Source: Oscillospiraceae bacterium (GTDB lineage Bacteria > Bacillota > Clostridia > UBA1381). Taken from it: a stretch of DNA of 13,650 nt. The notes under the pieces are model-generated. The model worked only from the letters and a program-made list of their open reading frames with translations, had not been told where the DNA came from and made no database searches. The position numbers and the translations under genes were made by a program. Shown here piece after piece: positions 1-6,795 of the stretch (positions are counted from its first letter, which is position 1; each line of letters opens with the position of its first letter). Location of the stretch: positions 1 to 13,650 of the forward strand of contig JAFLUR010000025.1 in the NCBI GenBank assembly GCA_022508725.1. Direction: 5' to 3'.

Positions 1-234
1 TTATAATAGTATTACTTTATTCGGCAGACGGGACAGGTTGCATATATCACATTTTGATTTGCCGCCTCGCTTGTCGGAATGAGGGTTTTTTCGGATATTC
101 CGAGAGTACGGAAAGGAGATGTAAAAAAGTAAGAAATGTCGAAACGGACGCGGCGGCTTTTGCGGCTTCGCCCGGACGGGACGTGTGGTTCCGATTTTGC
201 AAAATGTATATAAAGAGAGAGGAGAAATTAAAAA
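1..234. other. Non-coding leader region upstream of the large esterase gene
   Basis: No credible gene is visible here. TATAAT at 2-7 could be a -10 box, but its -35 region lies outside the window. A terminator-like hairpin occupies 65-91, and a second small hairpin (TCGGA, loop TAT, TCCGA) follows at 91-103. A 12-bp perfect palindrome, ATTTTGCAAAAT, lies at 194-205 just upstream of the ribosome binding site. The stretch could be the 3' end of an upstream unit plus the esterase promoter, or one long 5' leader with an attenuator. I could not match it to a riboswitch class I know. Confidence 0.5.
65..91 (+). terminator. Terminator-like hairpin followed by six T
   Basis: CCTCG-TT (65-72, one bulged C) pairs with AATGAGG (78-84) around the loop GTCGG. 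One G then precedes six T at 86-91. The stem is short but the geometry fits an intrinsic terminator. It lies about 145 bases before the esterase start, so it either ends an upstream transcript or acts as an attenuator in the leader. Confidence 0.45.
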
Positions 235-3200
235 ATGAAGAGCAAACTTTTCAAAAGGATCATCGCATTGGCATCGGCGGTATCTGTATTTGCGTCAATG
301 ACCTTTGTTTTGCCGGCAAGCGCGGCGCTTGTTCGAGAGGATACATGGACGCAGACGTTTGACGAGTACACGGCGCCTGCAAATGCCGAAGTTATAGATG
401 AGCCCGGTAACGAAACAAACAAAATATTGAAGGTAAAGCAAGGCGCATCGATTAATTTCAGTGAATTCCCCGGTGTGAGTGACGGTGATGTTCAGTTTGA
501 AATGGACGTTAATTTCCCGGTCGCCCTTACAGGCGGCACGGCTGACAAGAATACGAACGGAGCGGCATTTGTATTCGGAAAAGCGGGTTCGACCGCAATT
601 AAAGTTCAGGGCGCCACAAGCGGCACAAAAGTTCCGCTCGGCTGGGTATACGGCGGCGGCGGCGGTCAGAACGGTAAAGCCGGCGACTTGGATATGGATA
701 GGTGGTATACCATTCTTGCGACTATCAAAGACTGTAACAAAGGAAGCGGAACAATATCGTTTAAAGTATATGACAGGGACGAATACACAGAAAAGAAAAC
801 AGCGGCAAATGCTGTGGCATCACAGGGCGAGATGGGATTCAGAAACAGTCAGGTTCCCAATCAGTTGATAGTACAATTAAGTGCGGGCGGAGCAGATGAA
901 TATTTCTACATCGATAATTTGACGGCTTTCAGGGAAGTTGATCCCGACGCCGCGAACGAGCTTAAAGACGTAGAGTTTAAGACAACTCCGGGTGTGACGA
1001 TCATTCCGCCCGAAGGAGACGGTGAAGTAAAGGATTTCCCTGTTGAGCTTAAGCTTACCGGTACAAAATCAGACGAACCGTTTACCGAGGAAAACTGCGA
1101 CAGTATTGTTTGGACTCATAAGGGTACCGAAACGGATGACGGATATGTGGGCTGGAACTTTGACGACGGAAAGGCTTCGGGCAGCATCGAAATAAAGAAC
1201 GGCGTAAGCACATATTACTGCATCCTGACAGCTACCGTAACACAGGGAGATACGGTTATATCGAGAGACTATAAGTTTGTTATAAATCCGTCGGTGTCGG
1301 TTGCCGGTCAACTTTATCCGGACGGTTATCCGACAGACTGGAACATCTATCCGGATTCTCTCGTGGGATATACGATAACAAACGGCGCAATAGGTGATGT
1401 GGATCCGTTGATTGCGCATTGGGCGAGTGTCGGTTCCAACGGTGCGAGAACACTTACGTTTAAGAAGGATGACAACGGCAATAAATATCTGGAGCTTGAC
1501 AGCCACGGCGGCAGCGGTTCGACCACATCGGGAATCACGGTCGGCGCAACCTCTTCTCAGATGATATTCGAGTTTGAGGTGCTTCCCACAAGCGGTTCAA
1601 GCTTTGTTTATGCGAGCAGCACACCCAATAATTCCGCAAAAAATTATCGTTCCGCTTTTGAGCTTTCTTTCGATGGAAGCAAGGTAAACACGGGAACGAC
1701 CAGAAGCAATCCGGAAAATACCGCGGCAAGCTATACGGGCGGCACAAAGTCGATAGAGGGCGTTGCGGCGGATGGCAATATATGGTATAAGGTCATTGCT
1801 TCGTATGATAAATCGATACAGCAGTATTATGTAAAGCTTTACGATATGAACGGTAAGTTCATAGGCGATACCGGAATGCAGGCATCGGATGAAGAAGCGT
1901 CTCCGAGCGTATTCTCAATGAACGGTTCGCCGGTGGGTATAAGAAACGTCAGAATTTACACACCGACAGTTAAAAGTATGACAATAAATACGGCTGCCGA
2001 GGCGATCAGAGTACCCGAGGAGGACGGCGCGGAGCCCGAAACTCTCGATTTGTCGGCGGAAATGATGACAGCCGACGGTCTTGAAGCCACAGGCGAGGTA
2101 ACATGGTCGTTTGAGGACGGCGAAGTCGCTAACGCGTTGATTGAATCGACAGGTCCCCAGACGGCAACTCTGACCGTTTCACAGGGTGCGGCGTCGGGAG
2201 ATGTGGTTATCGTTGCGACAAGAGGCGCGGCACAGGCAAAGAAAACAATAAGATTTATAACATCGGCAAATAACGTTGCGTTTACAAAGTCGGTTTCAAG
2301 CGTAACAATACCGTTTGACGGCGAGGACGATGTAGTAAACGAATTTAAGGCTGAAACAAGAACAGGCAACGGTGATCCCATCGAAGGCGAGGATGTGATT
2401 ACATACAAGCTCCTAAACAGCACAGGCACATCGGAAGCGAATATAAAAGGCGTGACCTTTGAGGACGGCGTGCTGACGGTCGAGGCGGGCGCTTCTCCGG
2501 CAATGGTATATGTGCAGGCTGAAAACGCGGAGGGTCTTACAAACAGAGTAAAAGTAAACATTCACGGTATGACGTTCGCTTTCGGTACGGATGAGCCGGA
2601 AGAGGGCTATACCGCTGTAAAGGCGTCTACCGTATACAATGATAACGCGGGTTACGGTTTTGAGTCAATCGAAGGACTTACCGACACAGAGGCAACCGAT
2701 GCCACTCCTTCAAATGTAACCGGAACATCCGCTTATACAATGAAAGTAAAGGTTCCGAACGGAAACTATACGGTGACCGTTTCAACCACAAGCAAATCCA
2801 TGCTTTCGGAAGCCGTTTCGGGTTCGGCTACGGGAATATCAAAGAGCGGAAGCTCATTCAAGGTGGCTGTGTGCGACGGTATACTTGATTTGACATTTAA
2901 TGAGAATTCAAGCATCTCAACATTGCAAATATCGCAAATAGCCGTAAATCCGTCCGGTTCAAAGCCGGCAATATATTCGATCGGCGACTCCACAACAAAC
3001 AACAGCGGACATTATTCCAATTACAATACCGATAAAGCCGCTCAGGCTGCCGATCCGACAAAGTGGGTAGATGAAAGAGTATATGCAAGCTGGGGCAACT
3101 GCGTAACGCAGAATATGTACAGCGATGTATTCTCTGCATACAGCAACCACGGTATGGCGGGACGTAACTCCGCAAACTACTATGTTCAGGCAAGATTGGA

Positions 3201-4359
3201 AGCGGTTCTTCTTGCTGTGGCTCCGGGCGATTATGTAACGATCAATATGGGTATTAACGGTGAAAGCGGCGAGCCGTATGAGAAGCTTATGGAATACTAC
3301 TATGTACAGGGTGTTATCCAAAGAGGCGCTGTTCCGGTAATTCTTTCACACACTCCGGACGGTCCGAATCTCAGTAACGGAGGAAGCTACAGCGAAGCGA
3401 ACGGCTTTAACGTTTCGAGGGCCGCAGACGGCAGAGTTAAGTTCCTGAAATCACTTGCCGAAAAATACGATCTTGAGTATATCGACGTGGGAACATGGGG
3501 CGAGAATTATTTCAACAGTCTTACAACGGATGATTTGGATAAAGCCAATACGGCTAACAGTGTCAATGTGGGTTACAAAGCTCCGGAAAAAGTTATTGAT
3601 ATTGTACAGAGCTGGTATCCCGATCATAACCACTATACCAAAGAGCTGGGCGATTTGATTGCGGAATATATCATAGACTCTCTTAAAGAAATCGCAACGG
3701 CTGAAAAGTATACGGTAACCTTTGAGGGCGAAAATGCGGCGGTAACGGTCGGCGGTCAGGTCGTTACAAGCAAGATCGTAAGAGAAGGAAAATCCGTAAA
3801 ATTCACGGTAACTCCCGCAGCCGACTATTTGGTTACGGAGGTAAAAGCCGGCGATACCGTACTTGAAGCGGTTGACGGCGTATATACATTACCGAACGTA
3901 TCGGCGGATACTACGGTTACGATCACAACGGTATTCGATGACAGAGCGACATATACGGTAACCTTTGAGGGCGAAAATGCATCGGCAGCTGTCAACGGTA
4001 AGACCGTTACAAGCACAGACGTAAAAGAGGGCGATTCGATAAGCTTTACGGTGACTCCCGCAGAGGGATATGAGATCGTGGAAGTAAAAGCCGGCGAAAC
4101 AGCGCTTGAAGCGGTTGACGGTGTATACACAATAGAAAGCGTAACTGAAGATATTACCGTTACAATTACGGTAAAAGAGAACAGTGAAGTCAGTGAGTGG
4201 ATCAAGTATGAAGCTACATATGATGAAGGCGGCGCTCTCGAAAATGTGGAAATAACATATAATGCAATTCCTCAGGTTGAAGAAAATACGGATGTCCACA
4301 GGATATTCTACTGGGATGCGAATATGAGACCTTGGGTTGTGGCAAATCCTGCTGAATAA
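235..4359 (+). CDS. Large secreted multi-domain SGNH/GDSL esterase, rhamnogalacturonan acetylesterase-like (CE12)
   Basis: This 1374-residue exported protein probably removes acetyl groups from a plant polysaccharide outside the cell. Residues 1-31 form a signal peptide (basic start, hydrophobic core, ASA-A end). Rough modules: 32-235 beta-rich, LamG/concanavalin-like, ending in a YIDNLTAF motif; 240-352 Ig-like; 358-580 a second concanavalin-like module; 583-676 and 677-777 two Ig-like modules; 780-912 the beta-sandwich that usually precedes CE12 esterases; 914-1153 SGNH hydrolase; 1159-1239 and 1240-1319 two similar repeats; 1320-1374 a short tail with FYWDANMRPW. Catalytic blocks: GDST with Ser919, NHGMAGRNS (971-979), NMGING with Asn1008 where many relatives have ND, and DHNH with Asp1130 and His1133. 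AGGAG at 220-224 supports the start. There is no LPXTG, dockerin or clear SLH domain. The SGNH call is firm; the substrate is inferred. Confidence 0.85.
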   Translation: MKSKLFKRIIALASAVSVFASMTFVLPASAALVREDTWTQTFDEYTAPANAEVIDEPGNETNKILKVKQGASINFSEFPGVSDGDVQFEMDVNFPVALTGGTADKNTNGAAFVFGKAGSTAIKVQGATSGTKVPLGWVYGGGGGQNGKAGDLDMDRWYTILATIKDCNKGSGTISFKVYDRDEYTEKKTAANAVASQGEMGFRNSQVPNQLIVQLSAGGADEYFYIDNLTAFREVDPDAANELKDVEFKTTPGVTIIPPEGDGEVKDFPVELKLTGTKSDEPFTEENCDSIVWTHKGTETDDGYVGWNFDDGKASGSIEIKNGVSTYYCILTATVTQGDTVISRDYKFVINPSVSVAGQLYPDGYPTDWNIYPDSLVGYTITNGAIGDVDPLIAHWASVGSNGARTLTFKKDDNGNKYLELDSHGGSGSTTSGITVGATSSQMIFEFEVLPTSGSSFVYASSTPNNSAKNYRSAFELSFDGSKVNTGTTRSNPENTAASYTGGTKSIEGVAADGNIWYKVIASYDKSIQQYYVKLYDMNGKFIGDTGMQASDEEASPSVFSMNGSPVGIRNVRIYTPTVKSMTINTAAEAIRVPEEDGAEPETLDLSAEMMTADGLEATGEVTWSFEDGEVANALIESTGPQTATLTVSQGAASGDVVIVATRGAAQAKKTIRFITSANNVAFTKSVSSVTIPFDGEDDVVNEFKAETRTGNGDPIEGEDVITYKLLNSTGTSEANIKGVTFEDGVLTVEAGASPAMVYVQAENAEGLTNRVKVNIHGMTFAFGTDEPEEGYTAVKASTVYNDNAGYGFESIEGLTDTEATDATPSNVTGTSAYTMKVKVPNGNYTVTVSTTSKSMLSEAVSGSATGISKSGSSFKVAVCDGILDLTFNENSSISTLQISQIAVNPSGSKPAIYSIGDSTTNNSGHYSNYNTDKAAQAADPTKWVDERVYASWGNCVTQNMYSDVFSAYSNHGMAGRNSANYYVQARLEAVLLAVAPGDYVTINMGINGESGEPYEKLMEYYYVQGVIQRGAVPVILSHTPDGPNLSNGGSYSEANGFNVSRAADGRVKFLKSLAEKYDLEYIDVGTWGENYFNSLTTDDLDKANTANSVNVGYKAPEKVIDIVQSWYPDHNHYTKELGDLIAEYIIDSLKEIATAEKYTVTFEGENAAVTVGGQVVTSKIVREGKSVKFTVTPAADYLVTEVKAGDTVLEAVDGVYTLPNVSADTTVTITTVFDDRATYTVTFEGENASAAVNGKTVTSTDVKEGDSISFTVTPAEGYEIVEVKAGETALEAVDGVYTIESVTEDITVTITVKENSEVSEWIKYEATYDEGGALENVEITYNAIPQVEENTDVHRIFYWDANMRPWVVANPAE
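3709..4190 (+). repeat. Tandem repeat of about 81 residues inside the esterase
   Basis: Two consecutive copies begin at Tyr1159 (base 3709) and Tyr1240 (base 3952). Both open with YTVTFEGENA and share the V(R/K)EG, FTVTPA, VKAG and LEAVDGVYT segments. The first 29 bases of the two copies are identical, pointing to fairly recent duplication or gene conversion. The composition fits a beta-rich extracellular spacer or adhesion repeat, but I cannot assign a named family. Confidence 0.8.
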
Positions 4360-4372
4360 TTCACTTGCAATT

Positions 4373-4403
4373 AAAATGCACTCCTTTCGGAGTGCATTTT
4401 TTT
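4373..4403 (+). terminator. Strong intrinsic terminator of the esterase gene, probably bidirectional
   Basis: AAAATGCACTCC (4373-4384) pairs perfectly with GGAGTGCATTTT (4389-4400) around the tetraloop TTTC, and T continues to 4403. It begins 14 bases after the esterase stop. The reverse strand also ends in a T-run, so it may stop converging transcription from the LysM-CAP gene. Confidence 0.93.
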
Positions 4404-4415
4404 GCTTTTCCCGAG

Positions 4416-4568
4416 ATTATCCGGGATTATTCGCAGGGATAATGCGGCTATGGGTTCATTATACATGGCGTATGCGGATAAATTGTGGATTTTTCGGAGA
4501 ATTATCCGGATAACAGTGTGTATAAAACCCCGCGTTTACCGCATTGAGCGCAGCCGGCGGAATTATCC
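4416..4568. repeat. Cluster of TTATCC/GGATAA motifs between convergent genes
   Basis: ATTATCC occurs at 4416-4422, 4501-4507 and 4562-4568, and GGATAA-type copies occur at 4437-4443, 4476-4482 and 4508-4513. Two of them combine into a perfect 12-bp palindrome, TTATCCGGATAA, at 4502-4513. Spacing is irregular. The last copy overlaps the 3' end of the LysM-CAP gene. Function is unknown; see findings. Confidence 0.5.
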
Positions 4569-5168
4569 GATAAACATTTGCGTCCAATAATTTCCGCTTT
4601 TTACATATCCCACGCCTATTTCGGTAAACGACGAATTAAGAATATTCGCCCGGTGTCCGGAAGAATTCATCCATGCGTTTACCACTGCCTGAGGCGTCGA
4701 TTGTCCCTTTGCTATATTTTCCCCCGCCGTTCTGTAGCTTATTCCGAATCTTTTCATCATATCAAACGGACTGCCGTAAGTCGGACTTGTATGTGAAAAA
4801 TAATTTTTATCCTTCATATCCTGACTCTTATAGCGTGCAACACGGCAAAGCTCCCAATTCTGCTTAAGCTTACTCAGACCGTTTTTTACCCTTATTTCAT
4901 TTACAAGTCTTACGACCTCGGTTTCATAGTCGGTTACGGCGGTATCGGTAAGAGGTATTTTCAGCTTATCGCCGGGATAGATAAGAGCGGGATTTGAGAT
5001 TTGCGGGTTTGCGGCAATTATCTCGCTCAGTCCCACCTTATATTTAACCGCGATTTTCCACATACTTTCCCCCGATACGACGGTGTGCGAAACAGTCTCC
5101 GCCGATACGCTGTAAGCGCTTAAAATAAAGAACAGCGCGGCGGCGGACGATAATAATGTCTTTTTCAT
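4563..5168 (-). CDS. Secreted LysM-CAP domain protein (SCP/PR1-like, YkwD type)
   Basis: This 201-residue protein is exported and probably held in the cell wall by its LysM domain. A signal peptide (MKK start, ending near SVSAE) covers about residues 1-24. A LysM domain follows (about 26-72), with HTVVSGESMWKIA and the closing YPGDKLKIP. A CAP domain fills the rest, with typical features: VNEIR near its start, YFSHTSP, GENIAKG, AWMNSSGHRANIL and a final GYVKSGNYWTQMF. I chose the ATG at 5166-5168 because GAGGGG lies about seven bases upstream and the signal peptide begins there. An in-frame codon at 5208-5210 would add 14 residues before the signal peptide and is unlikely. Bacterial CAP proteins with LysM are common in spore-forming Firmicutes, but their biochemical role is poorly defined. 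The gene converges on the esterase. Confidence 0.9.
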   Translation of the reverse strand: MKKTLLSSAAALFFILSAYSVSAETVSHTVVSGESMWKIAVKYKVGLSEIIAANPQISNPALIYPGDKLKIPLTDTAVTDYETEVVRLVNEIRVKNGLSKLKQNWELCRVARYKSQDMKDKNYFSHTSPTYGSPFDMMKRFGISYRTAGENIAKGQSTPQAVVNAWMNSSGHRANILNSSFTEIGVGYVKSGNYWTQMFIG

Positions 5169-5259
5169 AAATTTCCCCTCAATATTTCGTATTGCGGTTC
5201 GCTTTATCAACGCCGCATAATTATTTTGCGCGGATTTTTTAAATTTATTTGGGATAATA

Positions 5260-5302
5260 TTGTTTCATTAAGGAAATACTGAATAATTATGCGATGAAAC
5301 AA
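5260..5302. repeat. Inverted repeat enclosing a solitary MITE-end-like sequence
   Basis: TTGTTTCAT (5260-5268) and ATGAAACAA (5294-5302) are perfect 9-bp inverted repeats. Between and touching them, bases 5268-5286 (TTAAGGAAATACTGAATAA) match bases 11639-11657, the left end of the MITE-like element, at 18 of 19 positions. No partner end is visible nearby, so this may be a relic or a solo terminal repeat. It lies in the upstream region of the LysM-CAP gene. Confidence 0.6.
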
Positions 5303-5317
5303 GCCGTGAAAGTCAAT

Positions 5318-5346
5318 AAAAAAACCGCGGGAAAACGCGTGTTTTT
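5318..5346 (-). terminator. Terminator-like hairpin downstream of the DUF512 gene, flanked by A and T runs
   Basis: On the minus strand AAC-A-CGCG pairs with CGCGGTT (one bulged A) around a short T/C loop, followed by a run of seven T. On the plus strand the same stem is followed by five T, so it could work both ways. It lies about 130 bases past the DUF512 stop and before the LysM-CAP gene, a plausible end for the metH-DUF512 transcript. Confidence 0.5.
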
Positions 5347-5472
5347 CTCGGTTACGACCGAGCAAGTTTTGTGACGCGGAATTTCGCGGTTTGCGCAAGC
5401 GGAAAATTCAAATTTTTGCGGAAATTTTTTTTGATTGTTAAACACCGGTGTTTTCTCAGAGCCTGTTCGGTG

Positions 5473-6792
5473 TCAAAACAGCTCTTCGCCCAATACAGCC
5501 TCGACAAAATCAAAGCCGTCGTTTTCACAGGGGCGGATTTCGATTCCGAGCTTTTCCGATACGTCGCCGAGGGTCGTGTCATCGAGGAAAACCTCCTCAC
5601 CGCTGCGGAGCATGGCGGACGGGATAAGCATAATATCGGCGTCCGGAATTTTGCCGTCGAGCTGTTGTATGATATCGCCGCCGCAAACGAGTCCGGCAAC
5701 GTTTACTCCGCCGCCGAAAAAGTTGTTTTTGACGGCATACACGTCTACCCTAACGCCGTCGGCGGCGGATTGCACAATATCCGCCATCTCCCGTATAAAT
5801 CCGAAAGCAAGCTCACCGGTCGCGATAATAACGCGCCTCCGCCTTTTTTTTCCGCGTTTTATCAATGTTACAGCCTCTTTTACTTCATCGCGCATACTCG
5901 CGATAAGTCCGACGCCGTTTTCCAATTGAGGAAATCCCTCATACGCATCGCTTTCGGGTATCGGCAGACCGCCGTTAAGATAAAGCTCGTCCGAGGCGTA
6001 TATAAATCTCGTTCCGTGCTTTTTGTAAATTCTCTCCTGCGCCTCGGTGATAATATCCAAAGCAGCGCGGGATTTTTCCTTATCGAACGCAGCAAGTTCG
6101 CAAAGCCCCTCCCTGTATCGGGTAAGACCTACCGGAACCGCCGATACGCTGTGTATATACGGATAAAGAGCTTCAAGGTCGTTTATTGTGCGTTTGAGCT
6201 CCCTGCCGTCGTTATAGCCGTGACAAAGGACTATCTGACAGTTCATATGCATTTTATTTTCCGCAAACCGCCGCATTATTTCATATACCCTGCCGGCATT
6301 GCGGTTATTAAGCATTTTTATCCGCAATTCGGGATTTGTCGTATGCACCGATATATTTATCGGAGATACACGCATTTGTATCATACGGTCGATGTCATCG
6401 TCACTCATATTGGTAAGAGTGACATAATTTCCCTGAAGAAAGGAAAGACGCGTATCGTCGTCCTTGAAATATACCGTGTCGCGCATCCCTTTGGGGAGCT
6501 GGTCTATAAAGCAGAATATACACTTGTTGCGGCATCTCTGCGCGTCGTCGATAAGTCCCGTTTCAAATTCAATGCCCGGCTCCTCGTAATCGGTTATCAT
6601 TTCGATAATTTCGGTCGTGCCGTCCTTTTTCAGAACCTCTATTTTCAGCTCCGGCTCGGATACAAGATAGCGGTATTCCACAATATCGCGAAATTCGTGA
6701 TCATTTATACTTACAATTATATCTCCCGGTTCTATCATGGCCTCTTCGGCGGCGGAGCCGGGCAATACGTTTTTTACCGTTTTTTTGTTCAT
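5473..6792 (-). CDS. PDZ / radical SAM / DUF512 family iron-sulfur protein
   Basis: This 439-residue cytoplasmic protein belongs to the DUF512 family, widespread in Clostridia and of unknown reaction. A PDZ-like segment covers about residues 5-65 (VLPGSAAEEAMIEPGDIIVSIN). A radical-SAM-type cysteine motif follows: CRNKCIFCF with Cys87, Cys91 and Cys94, spaced C-x3-C-x2-C and able to bind a [4Fe-4S] cluster and S-adenosylmethionine. The second half is the DUF512 region, with VGLTRYREG, YASDELY and a glycine-rich FFGGGVNVAGLVCGGD segment. Length is normal for the family. The start ATG (6790-6792) lies 3 bases after the metH stop, with GGGGAAA overlapping the end of metH, so the two are probably translated from one transcript. 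Family membership is firm, the substrate unknown. Pairing with metH is not the neighbourhood I would expect. Confidence 0.9.
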   Translation of the reverse strand: MNKKTVKNVLPGSAAEEAMIEPGDIIVSINDHEFRDIVEYRYLVSEPELKIEVLKKDGTTEIIEMITDYEEPGIEFETGLIDDAQRCRNKCIFCFIDQLPKGMRDTVYFKDDDTRLSFLQGNYVTLTNMSDDDIDRMIQMRVSPINISVHTTNPELRIKMLNNRNAGRVYEIMRRFAENKMHMNCQIVLCHGYNDGRELKRTINDLEALYPYIHSVSAVPVGLTRYREGLCELAAFDKEKSRAALDIITEAQERIYKKHGTRFIYASDELYLNGGLPIPESDAYEGFPQLENGVGLIASMRDEVKEAVTLIKRGKKRRRRVIIATGELAFGFIREMADIVQSAADGVRVDVYAVKNNFFGGGVNVAGLVCGGDIIQQLDGKIPDADIMLIPSAMLRSGEEVFLDDTTLGDVSEKLGIEIRPCENDGFDFVEAVLGEELF

Positions 6793-6795
6793 AGA

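Larger units (their letters stand above)
5169..5472. other. Intergenic region between the DUF512 and LysM-CAP genes
   Basis: No gene is visible. It holds a 14-bp palindrome at 5440-5453, a small hairpin CTCGGT-TACG-ACCGAG at 5347-5362, a terminator-like hairpin at 5318-5346, and a transposon-end-like sequence at 5268-5286 set between the arms of a 9-bp inverted repeat. The LysM-CAP promoter should lie here on the minus strand, but no -35/-10 pair is convincing. Confidence 0.6.

Noticed and set aside
54..362. 102-residue open frame overlapping the esterase start
   Set aside because: It begins at a non-ATG codon, crosses the leader hairpins and overlaps the signal-peptide region in another frame.
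4402..4590. 62-residue open frame after the esterase terminator
   Set aside because: It starts within the terminator T-run, has no plausible ribosome binding site, and its Arg/Ile-rich translation looks random.
5169..5210. Longer N-terminus for the LysM-CAP protein
   Set aside because: It would put 14 residues before a complete signal peptide; the ATG at 5166-5168 has a better ribosome binding site.
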